Counted from the first letter of the stretch, positions 28,647 through 39,478 are shown. The stretch is 64,000 bases of DNA from Falsiroseomonas bella (GCF_003173615.1 NZ_QGNA01000004.1:682001-746000), one strand, 5' to 3'. Notes: a model not told the origin generated them from the letters alone. A program made the numbers and translations.

Positions 28647-28928
28647 GTGCATGCGCATCTCCTCGCCGAGACCCTGGTCGAGCGGATTCAGGGCGGCGGC
28701 GGCGAAGGCGGCCGGACGGGCATCTGGATGATCTACGTCGCGGTGGCGGTGGACCTCACCAGCGACGGGCTGATGCTCGGCACCGGTGCGGCGGTGTCCG
28801 CCGGGCTCGGCCTCGTGCTGGCGGCCGGGCAGGTGCTGGCCGACCTGCCGGAGGGCTACGCGGCCGTTCCGTCACCGGGCGTCGCAGGGCGCGTGAACTC
28901 CTCCTCATCTTGCGTGGTTGGAGCTTGA
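28647..28928 (+). pseudogene. Remnant of a ZIP-like metal transporter
   Basis: A 93-codon frame. Its central part (VAVAVDLTSDGLMLGTGAAV, then GLGLVLAAGQVLADLPEGYA) closely resembles, from memory, a membrane segment of ZIP-family/permease proteins that usually read DLFSDGLMIGTG...LADVPEGFA. The usual N-terminal helices and the following helices are missing. After LPEGYAAV the frame runs into unrelated residues (PSPGVAGRVN) and stops inside the next promoter. I read it as a truncated gene; an expressed 93-aa membrane peptide cannot be excluded because its ribosome site survives in the hairpin loop. Confidence 0.6.
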
Positions 28929-28955
28929 ACCTCCAGCCACTGGAGATCCCATAAC
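28925..28955 (+). promoter_or_regulatory. MerR-type promoter of the P-type ATPase gene
   Basis: TTGAAC (28925-28930), exactly 19 bp, then CATAAC (28950-28955). Within the long spacer is the perfect dyad CTCCAG-CCA-CTGGAG (28931-28945). An over-long 19-bp spacer with a CTCCAG-type dyad is the hallmark of promoters activated by ZntR/CadR/PbrR/CueR proteins, which untwist the DNA. The start codon of the ATPase is 27 bp downstream of the -10. The MerR gene at 26237 is the obvious candidate activator. Confidence 0.85.
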
Positions 28956-28981
28956 CCGACCTCGGCTGCGGAGTTCGTGGG

Positions 28982-31270
<2,289 letters not shown>

Positions 31271-31298
31271 CGGCTGAAGACGGAAGGACGAAGACGCG

Positions 31299-32117
<819 letters not shown>

Positions 32118-32301
32118 TCCGCGGCGATGCGCTTGCCAGATGCCCTTGCAGATCCGCCTGGGCGCCGGGGTCTGCCTTGCGCCTCGGCTTCAATACCGGC
32201 GCCCATGTCGCGACAATGCTCGGCCTCGGCTCCCTGCTCCTCGCCGGCCTGAGCCCGGCGCGCGAGTCCACGCCGGCCCATGACAAGACCGGGAGAACGA
32301 C

Positions 32302-32792
32302 ATGAGCACGATGGTGACCCGCCGCGCGGGGCTGATCGGCTTCGGGACCGTCATTCCCTTGCCTGCGCTTGCCCAGCCGGCGCAGCCGCCGTTCCGGGTC
32401 ACGCCCCCGGGCGATGCCACGCCCCGGCCGACCCCCGCGGAGCGCTTCATCGGCCGCGACGACGCGCCTGGCCGGAGCGCTTCGAGGCGCTGATCACGAC
32501 CTTCTACGTCAACAAGGAAAGCTGGGCGCACAGGCAGGATCCGCGCACCTGGCTGCGGCGCACCGCGCAACGTGCCGGGCTTTCGTCGGAGCGGCTGCAA
32601 GCCTGTTGGAGCGACCGCGCGTTCCTCGATCCCCTCTTCGCCAGTCGCCTGCAAGGCGAGCGCGAGTTCGGCGTGACCGCGACGCCCTCCTTCATCATCG
32701 GCGGCACCCTCAATCCGGGCGTGCTGACCTTCGAGCGCTTCTCCGACCTCGTGCGGCCTCTTCTGCCGGCCGGCTCGGCGCCGCGAGGCTGA
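32302..32792 (+). pseudogene. DsbA-like thiol oxidoreductase, internal deletion removes the active site
   Basis: The N-terminal part (frame of ATG 32302) is an export leader and lead-in: TRRAGLIGFGTVIPLPALAQ, then PTPAERFIGRDDAP. Near 32467 the DsbA-like protein continues in another frame with ERFEALITTFYVNKESWAHR, TRTAQRAGLS-like helices and the FGVTATPSFIIGG cis-proline loop, up to LRPLLP near 32780. Between these two halves DsbA-family proteins carry a strand, the CPHC active site and a helix, about 50-60 residues. All of this is missing and the frame has shifted. The gene cannot make an active oxidoreductase. The stretch 32118-32301 before it shows no convincing gene. Confidence 0.8.
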
Positions 32793-32824
32793 GCGCGGGG
32801 TTGAGCTTCCGGGCGGACCGGGGC

Positions 32825-33352
32825 ATGCCGCGCTCCATGCGATCCCTCCCGACCCTTGGCGGCGCCACGCTGGCGCTGGCCGCCGGCATGTCCCTCGGCC
32901 ATCCCGCGGCGGCCGCGCCCTGCCCGACGGTGATGCCGGTCGCGGGCGAGAAATCCTCGCCCTTCGGCGCCGCGCGGGGCGGGCGCGGCCATGGCGGAAC
33001 CGACATCAGGGCGCCGATCGGCTCCGTCGTGCTGGCGGCCGCCGGCGGCGTGGTCACCTTCCTCGGTCGCTTCCACGACTACGGCCTGATGGTCGAGATC
33101 ATGCATTCCGACGGCAGCCGCGCGCGCTACGCCCACCTGGCGCGCTTCGCCCCGGGCCTCTCGGCCGGCGATGCCATACGCGCGGGGCAGGACATCGGCA
33201 TCCTCGGCCGGACCGGGCGGACGACCGGGCCGAACCTGCATGTCGAGCTGCGCCGCGAGGGCAGGCCGGTGGACCCATGGCCCTGGCTCACCCGCGCCGC
33301 CTGCACGGAATACCAGGAGGTCGCCGAAGCCCCGGACACCCCGTCACGATGA
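32825..33352 (+). CDS. M23 (LytM-type) peptidase-like secreted protein
   Basis: 175 aa. The ATG at 32825 is taken as the start; ATG 32837 is an alternative. A signal peptide (TLALAAGMSLGHPAAAA) is followed by a compact LytM domain: HGGTDIRAPIG (first zinc His and Asp), VVLAAAGGVVTFLG, YAHLARF, and GPNLHVELR (the HxH motif reads N-L-H). These enzymes cut peptide cross-bridges of peptidoglycan in the periplasm. The first histidine of the usual HLH is Asn, a common variant, so activity is plausible but not certain. The stop overlaps the ynfA ATG. Confidence 0.85.
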   Translation: MPRSMRSLPTLGGATLALAAGMSLGHPAAAAPCPTVMPVAGEKSSPFGAARGGRGHGGTDIRAPIGSVVLAAAGGVVTFLGRFHDYGLMVEIMHSDGSRARYAHLARFAPGLSAGDAIRAGQDIGILGRTGRTTGPNLHVELRREGRPVDPWPWLTRAACTEYQEVAEAPDTPSR

Positions 33353-33675
33353 GGTCCATCGCCCTCTTTGCCGCCGCCGCCGTGGCCGAGATCGCGGGCT
33401 GCTACGCCTTTTGGGCCTGGCTCCGGCTCGGCAAGCCGGCGGTCTGGGCGGCGGCGGGCGTTCTCTCCCTCATCGCCTTCGCCTGGCTGCTGACCCTGGT
33501 CGAGGTGGAGCATGCGGGCCGCGCCTACGCGGTCTACGGCGGCATCTACATCGTCGCGACGCTCGTCTGGCTGCGCGCCGTCGAGGGCTTCGCGCCCGAC
33601 CGCTGGGACGTGATCGGCGGCGCCGTCGCCCTGTGCGGCGCGGCGATCATCCTCTGGGGACCACGGGGCGCGTGA
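33349..33675 (+). CDS. YnfA/UPF0060 family small membrane protein
   Basis: 108 aa with four membrane helices, the full family length. Characteristic residues: VAEIAGCYAFWAWLR in helix 1 and YGGIYIVATLVWL in helix 3. YnfA proteins are related to small multidrug-resistance transporters. The start ATG 33349 overlaps the stop of the M23 gene (ATGA); a longer upstream reading frame shadows that gene. Confidence 0.92.
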   Translation: MRSIALFAAAAVAEIAGCYAFWAWLRLGKPAVWAAAGVLSLIAFAWLLTLVEVEHAGRAYAVYGGIYIVATLVWLRAVEGFAPDRWDVIGGAVALCGAAIILWGPRGA

Positions 33676-33696
33676 GGATGGCGTGGCGCGCTTTGC

Positions 33697-33716
33697 GCGG
33701 GCCCATCTCCGCCCGC
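33697..33716. terminator. Hairpin between convergent ynfA and MFS genes
   Basis: GCGGGC-CCATCTCC-GCCCGC forms a 6-bp stem in the 54-bp gap between two converging stops. A second short stem CGCGC-TTT-GCGCG (33687-33699) abuts it. No T run. Confidence 0.4.
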
Positions 33717-33729
33717 GGCGGCGCGGCGC

Positions 33730-35055
33730 TCAGCGGCCGGGGAACGCGTGCAGTTCGTCCGTCATCGGCGCGTGCGCATGCCGGAAGCGTCCGTCCGGCA
33801 GCGGATCCGCGCCGACCAGATGCGGGTGATCCGCGGCGAGTCCGTGGTGCTCGTGCGGGACGGGGCGCTCGCTGGCAGCCGGCCAGAGGGCCGCGGCCAG
33901 CGCCGTGCCCGCCGCAGCCAGCACCGCCATGGCGATGAACGTCGCCCCAAGACCCGCGGAGGAACCGAGCCAGCCTGCCAACGGATAGGTCAGCAGCCAG
34001 CACGCATGGCTCAGCGCGAACTGCGCGGCGAAGAGTGCCGGGCGGTCGCCTGCCGGTGCCGAGCGGCGCAGCAGCCGCCCCGATGGCGTCAGCACCAGCC
34101 CGTTGCCGAGGCCCAGCATCGCCCATAGCGGCAGCACGAGCGACCAGTCCCGGATCGCCGCGGGCCCGGCCAGCATGCCCGCGGCCAGCAGCCCCGCGCC
34201 GGCCAGCATCACCGGCCGGTCGCCGAGCCGGTCGAGCACGCGCGGCAGGGCCAGCGCTGCCGTCATCGAGCCGAGGCCATAGGCCGCAAGCGTCCAGGCC
34301 AGTTCGCCGCTGCCAAGCCCAAGCCCGGACTTCACCACCACCACGGTGTTGACGATCACCATCGCACCCGCCGCCGCCACCGCGAGGTTCAGCGCGAGCA
34401 AGCCGCGCAGCCGCGGCGTCGCGAGATAGAGGCGCGCACCCCGCGTGGTGCGCCCCCAGGCGCCTTCCGCGGTCGTAGGTGGCCGCGGCGAGGGCAGCAG
34501 CACCGAGACGACCAGCGCCGCCGAGGCCAGGAAGCCGAGCGTCGTGCCGGCGAACAGCCAGTGGAAGCCGATCACCGAGAGCAGCGCCGCGGCCAGCATC
34601 GGGCTCAGCAGCGATTCCATGTCATAGGCGAGGCGCGAGAGCGACAGCGCCCGCGTGTACTCCGCCTCGTCCGGCAGCACGTCGGGGATCGTCGCCTGGA
34701 AGGTCGGCGTGAAGGCGGCGGAGCAGGATTGCAGCAACGCGATCAGGACATAGACCTGCCAGATCTCGGTGACGAAGGGGAGCGCCAGCGCGACCGCCGC
34801 GCGGACAAGGTCGAGTGCGACGAGCAGGCTGCGCCGCGGCACCAGATGGACGAAGGCGCCGGCCACGGGCGCGATGCCGACATAGGCGACCATCTTGATC
34901 GCCAGCGCCGTGCCCAGCACCGCGCCGGCATCCGCGCCGGCCAGTTCGAAGGCGAGCAGCCCGAGCGCCACGGTCATCAGCCCGGTGCCGACCAGCGAGA
35001 GGATCTGCGCGGCGAAGAGATGCCGGTAGGTGCGGTCGGCGAGCGGAGAGAGCAT
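33730..35055 (-). CDS. NreB/NrsD-like MFS nickel exporter with histidine-rich tail
   Basis: 441 aa with ~12 membrane helices and MFS-type loops (RRSLLVALDLVRA between helices 2-3; LDRLGDRPV in the second half). The C-terminal ~45 residues are cytoplasmic and histidine-rich (VPHEHHGLAADHPH, FRHAHAPM), as in the nickel exporters NreB and NrsD. The gene overlaps the upstream CsoR/InrS-like regulator by TGATG, which supports a metal-efflux role over a drug-efflux one. Nickel (or cobalt) is inferred from this pairing and the sensor's residues. No direct evidence for the substrate. Confidence 0.78.
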   Translation of the reverse strand: MLSPLADRTYRHLFAAQILSLVGTGLMTVALGLLAFELAGADAGAVLGTALAIKMVAYVGIAPVAGAFVHLVPRRSLLVALDLVRAAVALALPFVTEIWQVYVLIALLQSCSAAFTPTFQATIPDVLPDEAEYTRALSLSRLAYDMESLLSPMLAAALLSVIGFHWLFAGTTLGFLASAALVVSVLLPSPRPPTTAEGAWGRTTRGARLYLATPRLRGLLALNLAVAAAGAMVIVNTVVVVKSGLGLGSGELAWTLAAYGLGSMTAALALPRVLDRLGDRPVMLAGAGLLAAGMLAGPAAIRDWSLVLPLWAMLGLGNGLVLTPSGRLLRRSAPAGDRPALFAAQFALSHACWLLTYPLAGWLGSSAGLGATFIAMAVLAAAGTALAAALWPAASERPVPHEHHGLAADHPHLVGADPLPDGRFRHAHAPMTDELHAFPGR

Positions 35056-35330
35056 CAGAGGTACTTGGTGATCTGCTTGAACTCCTCCATCGAGGCACGG
35101 CGCTTTGCCGCCGTCTGATCCGCCGCGTCGTCGAGGCAGTGGTCGATGTGGTCGCGGATCAGCACCCGCTTCGCCTCGCTCACCGCGCGCTCGATGGCAT
35201 GCAGCTGCTGCGCGAGATCGAGGCAGGGGCGGCCCTCCTCGATCATGGCGACGACGCTGCGCAGATGCCCCTCGACCCGGCGCAGGCGTTTCGCCACCGC
35301 GGGATGCGAGCCATGCAGATGCTTCGTCAT
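35055..35330 (-). CDS. CsoR/RcnR-family metal sensor, InrS/NreA-like
   Basis: 91 aa all-helical repressor. The start ATG at 35330 is chosen over a longer frame because homologous proteins begin at this histidine-rich end. Family fingerprint residues fall at Cys36, His61 and Cys65, with extra His4, His6, His9 and His64. The Cys-His-Cys set is shared by Cu sensor CsoR and Ni sensor InrS; the added N-terminal histidine as fourth ligand is the InrS pattern. FrmR-type formaldehyde sensors would lack the last Cys. It represses by binding DNA without metal; the dyad at 35332-35370 just upstream is the likely site. Confidence 0.85.
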   Translation of the reverse strand: MTKHLHGSHPAVAKRLRRVEGHLRSVVAMIEEGRPCLDLAQQLHAIERAVSEAKRVLIRDHIDHCLDDAADQTAAKRRASMEEFKQITKYL

Positions 35331-35331
35331 G

Positions 35332-35370
35332 GGCTTGATCCTATCCCCCAGGGGAGGATAGGGGCAAGCC
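35332..35370. promoter_or_regulatory. 39-bp nested dyad between nickel sensor and hupE-like genes
   Basis: GGCTTG (35332-35337) and CAAGCC (35365-35370) are exact inverted repeats. Nested inside, CCTATCC (35340-35346) and GGATAGG (35356-35362) are a second exact pair around a C/G tract. Both pairs share the same centre (35351). RcnR/CsoR-family operators are short AT-flanked G/C tracts, and this one sits 1 bp from the sensor start codon. It could control both divergent genes in the 74-bp gap. Confidence 0.7.
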
Positions 35371-35404
35371 GGAAAGACCGCCGGCAGGGCGGCGATTCGC
35401 CGGG

Positions 35405-36124
35405 ATGATGATCTTGCACCACGTGACGCCACGGCCGCGCGGCCGATCTTGCCTGCTCCTGCTGCTTGCCGCCGCGCTCGTGATGCTGCCGGCCGGGGCC
35501 TTCGCCCATGCCGTCGCGGAAGGCGACGCCGGCTACATCCAGGAAGTCTCGGGCGCGCACCTGCTGCCCTTCGCCTATCTCGGCGCGAAGCACATGGTCA
35601 CCGGCTACGACCACCTGCTGTTCCTGCTGGGCGTGGTGTTCTTCCTCTACCGGCTGCGTGATGTCGGACTCTATGTCACGCTCTTCGCGGTCGGGCATTC
35701 GGTCACGCTGCTGCTCGGCGTGCTGCTCGACATCGGCGTCAGCGCCTACATCGTCGATGCGATCATCGGGCTGTCGGTGGTCTACAAGGCGCTCGACAAC
35801 CTTGGCGCCTACCGCCGCTGGTTCGGGGTCCAGCCGGACACGCGGGCCGCGACCTTCATCTTCGGGCTGTTCCACGGCTTCGGCCTCGCCACGAAGATCC
35901 AGGATTTCGACATCGCGCCCGAAGGGCTCGTCGCGAACCTCATCGCCTTCAACGTGGGTGTCGAGATCGGTCAGATCCTGGCGCTCTCGGCCATCCTGGT
36001 CGCGATGGGCTGGTGGCGGCGCAGCGCCTCCTTCGCCCGGCACGCCTATGCGGCGAATGTCTGGATGATGGGGGCGGGCTTCCTGCTCACCTTCTGGCAG
36101 CTCGCCGGCTTCTTCCTCGCCTGA
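35405..36124 (+). CDS. HupE/UreJ-family membrane protein (second type)
   Basis: 239 aa. A signal-like first helix (LLLLLAAALVMLPAGAFAHA) is followed by about six membrane helices. The family motif HMVTGYDHLLFLLGV (~62-76), with its paired His/Asp, is intact, as are GHSVTLLLG and FGLFHGFGLA. HupE/UreJ proteins import Ni or Co for hydrogenase and urease. Since no such enzyme is nearby and it faces a nickel sensor-exporter pair, it may help set intracellular nickel or act in export. No obvious ribosome site precedes ATG 35405. Confidence 0.85.
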   Translation: MMILHHVTPRPRGRSCLLLLLAAALVMLPAGAFAHAVAEGDAGYIQEVSGAHLLPFAYLGAKHMVTGYDHLLFLLGVVFFLYRLRDVGLYVTLFAVGHSVTLLLGVLLDIGVSAYIVDAIIGLSVVYKALDNLGAYRRWFGVQPDTRAATFIFGLFHGFGLATKIQDFDIAPEGLVANLIAFNVGVEIGQILALSAILVAMGWWRRSASFARHAYAANVWMMGAGFLLTFWQLAGFFLA

Positions 36125-36142
36125 CCGAACGGATCGCACGCC

Positions 36143-36862
36143 ATGTTCAACGCACCCCTGCCGCGGGTCGAGGACCTGCCTTCCTCCGCCCAGCTGCTCC
36201 GCTCCACGCTGGTCTCGGCCGCCATTGCGGGCGGGCTGCTCGTCACCGTGCTGCTGCCGGCCGAGTATGCTGTGGACCCGGCCCGCATCGGCCGCGTGCT
36301 CGGCCTGACGCAGATGGGCGAGATCAAGCGCCAGCTCGCCGAGGAAGCGGCCGCCGACCAGGCGCGCGGCGCGAGCCTCGCCGCCATCGAGCAGCGCATG
36401 GCTGCGGTGGAGGAGCAGATGGGCCGGCTCGAGCCCCTCGTCGCACTGGCGCAGGGGATACCGTCGCCACCCCCCGCCAGCCGGCCCGTGGCTGCCGCGC
36501 CGGCTCCCGTGCCCTCCGCCCCGGCTGGCGCCGGCCGCAGCGACGAGACGGTGCTGACGCTGCGCCCCGACCAGGGGATCGAGATCAAGCTGCGCATGCG
36601 CCGCGGGGCGGAGGCACGCTTCGCCTGGCGGGTGAATGCGGGGCATGTCAATTTCGACACCCATGGCGAGCCGCCTAACGCCGCACGCGGCTTCTACCAC
36701 GGCTACGGCACCGGCCGGTCCGTGACACAGGATGAAGGCCGGATCGTCGCCGCCTTCGACGGCACGCATGGCTGGTTCTTCCGCAACCGCTCCGGCCGCA
36801 CCGTCACGATCACGCTGCGCACGGAGGGCGACTACGACACGATCATCCGCCCGAACGGATGA
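36143..36862 (+). CDS. Membrane-anchored protein of unknown function downstream of hupE
   Basis: 239 aa. One membrane helix (~22-42) is followed by a helical/coiled-coil stretch (~60-100), a Pro/Ala-rich linker (~110-135) and a C-terminal beta-rich domain (~140-239) with FAWRVNAGHVNFDTHGEP and GYGTGRSVTQDEG. The C-terminal domain resembles transmembrane anchor proteins that accompany HupE in other proteobacteria, but I cannot name its function. It starts 18 bp after hupE and is likely in the same transcript. Confidence 0.7.
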   Translation: MFNAPLPRVEDLPSSAQLLRSTLVSAAIAGGLLVTVLLPAEYAVDPARIGRVLGLTQMGEIKRQLAEEAAADQARGASLAAIEQRMAAVEEQMGRLEPLVALAQGIPSPPPASRPVAAAPAPVPSAPAGAGRSDETVLTLRPDQGIEIKLRMRRGAEARFAWRVNAGHVNFDTHGEPPNAARGFYHGYGTGRSVTQDEGRIVAAFDGTHGWFFRNRSGRTVTITLRTEGDYDTIIRPNG

Positions 36863-37091
36863 CGGCGCGACGATGCGTCCGACCACCCGCGCAGGGCGCG
36901 CACGAGAACGTGCTGAGAAACAGCTTGCACTCGTGGGGCGGGTCAGCCACTTTGCGGGGGTCAACCTCGTTTGGTTCGGCCTGGTCCCTTGCTCTTCACT
37001 GAGCGCCGAGCCTGGTGTCCGCTTCCCCTCGACGCTTGATCCGACGCGCGACGTTCGCGCGGCGGCTCTTTATCATGAACGGAACACCATA

Positions 37092-37298
37092 ATGTCCATC
37101 GGCACCGTGAAGTGGTTCAACGCGACCAAGGGCTATGGCTTCATCCAGCCGGATGACGGCTCGAAGGACGTCTTCCTGCACATTTCGGACGTCCAGCGCT
37201 CTGGCCTGCAGGATGTGCGCGAGGGCGACAAGCTCGAGTTCGACGTCCAGCAGGGCCAGCAGGGCAAGACCTCGGCCTGCAACCTGCGGATGGCCTGA
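37092..37298 (+). CDS. Cold-shock protein, CspA family
   Basis: 68 aa single cold-shock domain, RNA/DNA chaperone. RNP1 KGYGFIQP (15-22) and RNP2 VFLHIS (27-32) are canonical; TVKWFNATKG marks the N-terminus. A 229-bp gap precedes it, long enough for the structured 5' leader usual for csp mRNAs. Its own hairpin terminator follows at 37312. It is the first member of a local group that includes the two-domain protein at 38768. Confidence 0.95.
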   Translation: MSIGTVKWFNATKGYGFIQPDDGSKDVFLHISDVQRSGLQDVREGDKLEFDVQQGQQGKTSACNLRMA

Positions 37299-37311
37299 GC
37301 CGACGCGAACC

Positions 37312-37331
37312 GGGGCTGCTTCGGCAGCCCC
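37312..37331 (+). terminator. Hairpin terminator of the cold-shock gene
   Basis: Perfect 8-bp stem GGGGCTGC/GCAGCCCC closed by the extra-stable TTCG tetraloop, 13 bp after the stop of csp. Confidence 0.8.
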
Positions 37332-37503
37332 ACCCGTGCCTTGCCGGCGCATCTCTGCCGGACCGTTGCCAGTTCAGCCGATACCGGCAGACTGACTTGT
37401 TTTTGTCCGGGCCGTCTTGCTCGGCCGGACCTTGACCCGCCATCGGCGCCCCGTTCCCGTTCGGAGCCGCTTGGGACGCCCGATCGGCACTTTGGAAAAT
37501 CGC

Positions 37504-37656
37504 ATGCACGTTTCTTTGGCGCAGGCCGCGATCGCGCCTGGCCGTACAACTCTTGTCACCACCTCGCATCAGACCGCCGAGACGTCCTGGCGGGCCGAGC
37601 CCGGCACGCTGACAGCCGAGGAGATCCGCAACATCGTCATCGAGATTCTGGGCTGA
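37504..37656 (+). CDS. Small hypothetical protein
   Basis: 50 codons from ATG 37504. The C-terminus LTAEEIRNIVIEILG looks like an amphipathic helix, and the frame has a moderate TTTGGAAAA ribosome site. A longer 79-codon frame starts at 37417, but its added N-terminus is arginine-rich noise. No family recognised. Confidence 0.35.
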   Translation: MHVSLAQAAIAPGRTTLVTTSHQTAETSWRAEPGTLTAEEIRNIVIEILG

Positions 37657-37715
37657 CCGATCCACGGCGCTGCGACGCTGTTCGCGGGGCCGTCTTTCCC
37701 AGAAGAGGAGTCATC

Positions 37716-37928
37716 ATGGTGCAGCACAGCTTTTCGGTCGGACAGAGTGTCGAACTCGTCCCGGGCCGGCTGGACGGCAACATTCCCCGAGGAGCCTACA
37801 CGGTGCAGCGACTGCTTCCGAACGACGGAGCGGACCGCGAGTATCGCGTCAGGAACGTACGCGACGGCCACGAGCGCGTGGTGCGTGAGAGCCAGCTGCG
37901 ATCTGGTCCGAACCAGCTGTTCGGCTGA
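37716..37928 (+). CDS. Small hypothetical protein, basic beta-type
   Basis: 70 aa. AGAAGAGGAG lies about 6 bases before ATG 37716. The sequence (MVQHSFSVGQSVELVPGRLD, YTVQRLLPND, EYRVRNVRDGHERVV, RESQLR) has alternating hydrophobic/charged strands like a small beta-barrel and looks conserved in related bacteria from memory. Function unknown. It lies among cold-shock and other small genes on the same strand. Confidence 0.65.
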   Translation: MVQHSFSVGQSVELVPGRLDGNIPRGAYTVQRLLPNDGADREYRVRNVRDGHERVVRESQLRSGPNQLFG

Positions 37929-38005
37929 GCTGACGCCGGCTGCGGCGCGCGAACGACCGTCGGACCTCATCGCTTCGCCTCACCTCGTCCAGAGAGGGAT
38001 CTCGA

Positions 38006-38197
38006 TTGCAACAGCAGAGCAAGACCACCAACAGAGCGCCCGACGGAACGCCCGCCATCCCGGAGGAGGAGGTCGCCTACCTCGCCAAGCGCCACCGGAT
38101 CTCACCGGCGATCGTGCGGGAAATCGTGCGGCGTATCGGCTCGGGGGAGCGCAGCGCGGTGGAGCGGGAGATCCGCAAAGGCATGATGCGGCGGTGA
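38006..38197 (+). CDS. Small helical protein, DUF3606-like
   Basis: 63 aa. The TTG start at 38006 follows AGAGAGGGA. The helix-turn-like pattern VAYLAKRHRISPAIVREIVR and GSGERSAVEREIRKG fits DUF3606, a family of short stress-associated proteins of unknown function. The family call is from pattern only. Confidence 0.55.
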   Translation: MQQQSKTTNRAPDGTPAIPEEEVAYLAKRHRISPAIVREIVRRIGSGERSAVEREIRKGMMRR

Positions 38198-38271
38198 ACC
38201 GGATGCCGCTTCGGGCCGCGCCGCAACGCTGATCGTCCTTGCTGCGGATCTGCCCGAAGACCCGCACGGGG

Positions 38272-38553
38272 TCATGGGCGAGAGCGTCCCGACGGCTGCC
38301 CGCGGTTCGGCTCCTCCTCGGCAACCTCGGGGCAGTGGGTGACTTGCCCGCCCCTGGCATGGAACTCAGCCACCAGCCGCGCCGCCTCGGCTTCGGAGGG
38401 TTGCCCACCGGCAGCCCGGGCGCGGGCGATCTGCGCGGCAACCGCTTGTGCCTGGCGGAAGCGCTCGCGGTAGACATCGGCCCTCGTGGGAGCGGCCGGC
38501 TGCTCATTGTCTGACGTCGCGGCGGGGGCCGTCTGCTTGCGGTCGCTTTGCAT
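38272..38553 (-). CDS. Small hypothetical protein on the minus strand
   Basis: 93 aa. The hydrophilic N-terminus (DRKQTAPAATSDNEQPAA) is followed by an amphipathic helix (VYRERFRQAQAVAAQIARAR) and a conserved-looking end (AARLVAEFHARGGQVTHCPE). The opposite-strand frame at 38239-38514 overlaps it and reads as arginine/leucine noise, so I prefer this one. Function unknown. Confidence 0.5.
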   Translation of the reverse strand: MQSDRKQTAPAATSDNEQPAAPTRADVYRERFRQAQAVAAQIARARAAGGQPSEAEAARLVAEFHARGGQVTHCPEVAEEEPNRGQPSGRSRP

Positions 38554-38767
38554 CGGCAGGCCCTACCAGAGGGCAGTTGGCCTTGGCCAGCCGCAGGCTC
38601 GTCACCTGACCGTCAGCGATCGCCGTTCCGACCCGCAGGCGGGCTGCGCCCGCGACGTCGCGCAAGCCCTGCCGGATCTGTCGTCCCGGCAGACAGCTTG
38701 CGAAGCTTTCCGGCTAGGAGCGCTGCATCTATCATCCATCCGGGCGCGAGGGAGGAGATCGGTTGCC

Positions 38768-39400
38768 TTGAGTCGAGATGGTGGACGGGTCCGCAAGTCC
38801 CGTGGAAGAGGCCGGTCCGAGGACGAGACGTTCGGCGATGGCGGTTGGTCGCCTCCGCCCGACTTTGGCCGCCCGGCAGCGCGGCCTCCGGTGCCCGGCT
38901 TCGGTCAGGAAAGCCAGGCGACCGTGAAGTGGTTCAATGCGGAGAAGGGCTTCGGCTTCGTCGAAATCGCTGAAGGCGGCGGCGATGCTTTCGTTCACGC
39001 AAGCGTCCTGGAACGGGCCGGTGCCAAGTTGGTCGAGCCGGGCGCGATCCTGCGGGTCCGCACGGGACCAGGCCAGAAGGGATTGCAGGTCACGGAGGTG
39101 CTGGACATTTCCGCCGGGGAATCGCCGCCGGCAGAGCGGCCCCGAACCCGCTCCCGGGACTCTTACGCGGCGGCGCCCGCCTACGGTGAGGGCGAGGAGG
39201 TGCAGGGCACCGTGAAGTGGTACGATCCGGGGAAGGGCTTCGGCTTCGTGGCGCCGGCAGACGGCGGCAAGGACGTGTTCGTGCATGCCACGGCTCTTGA
39301 ACGCAGCGGCGTCCGAACGCTCACGGACGGACAGGCTGTTCGGATGCGGGTTGTGCAGGGGCGGAAGGGACCGGAAGTCTCGACGATCTCCACCGATTAG
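38768..39400 (+). CDS. Two-domain cold-shock protein
   Basis: 210 aa from TTG 38768 (AGGAGA 8 bases upstream). A basic, disordered N-terminus (GGRVRKSRGRGRSED) precedes two cold-shock domains at ~48-114 and ~145-209. Each has RNP1 (KGFGFVE at 60, KGFGFVA at 156) and RNP2 (AFVHAS at 74, VFVHAT at 170). The linker is Pro/Arg-rich. Alphaproteobacterial double-CSD proteins bind nucleic acids during stress. The upstream 214-bp gap shows no other gene. Confidence 0.9.
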   Translation: MSRDGGRVRKSRGRGRSEDETFGDGGWSPPPDFGRPAARPPVPGFGQESQATVKWFNAEKGFGFVEIAEGGGDAFVHASVLERAGAKLVEPGAILRVRTGPGQKGLQVTEVLDISAGESPPAERPRTRSRDSYAAAPAYGEGEEVQGTVKWYDPGKGFGFVAPADGGKDVFVHATALERSGVRTLTDGQAVRMRVVQGRKGPEVSTISTD

Positions 39401-39478
39401 CGGGACAGGATAGGCCTCCATTTGCCGCGGCCGCCCGCGCTTCCGCGGGCCGTACGCTCACCTCGTCGACAGGGATCA

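Noticed and set aside
32118-32301. Short frame ending in an ATGA overlap with the DsbA-like start
   Set aside because: Only ~29 residues from its ATG at 32216 with a signal-like helix; more likely chance than a gene.
38239-38514. Plus-strand 91-codon frame opposite the minus-strand gene at 38272
   Set aside because: Its composition (Arg/Leu/Gly) and lack of a ribosome site look like a shadow; the minus-strand frame has more protein-like sequence.
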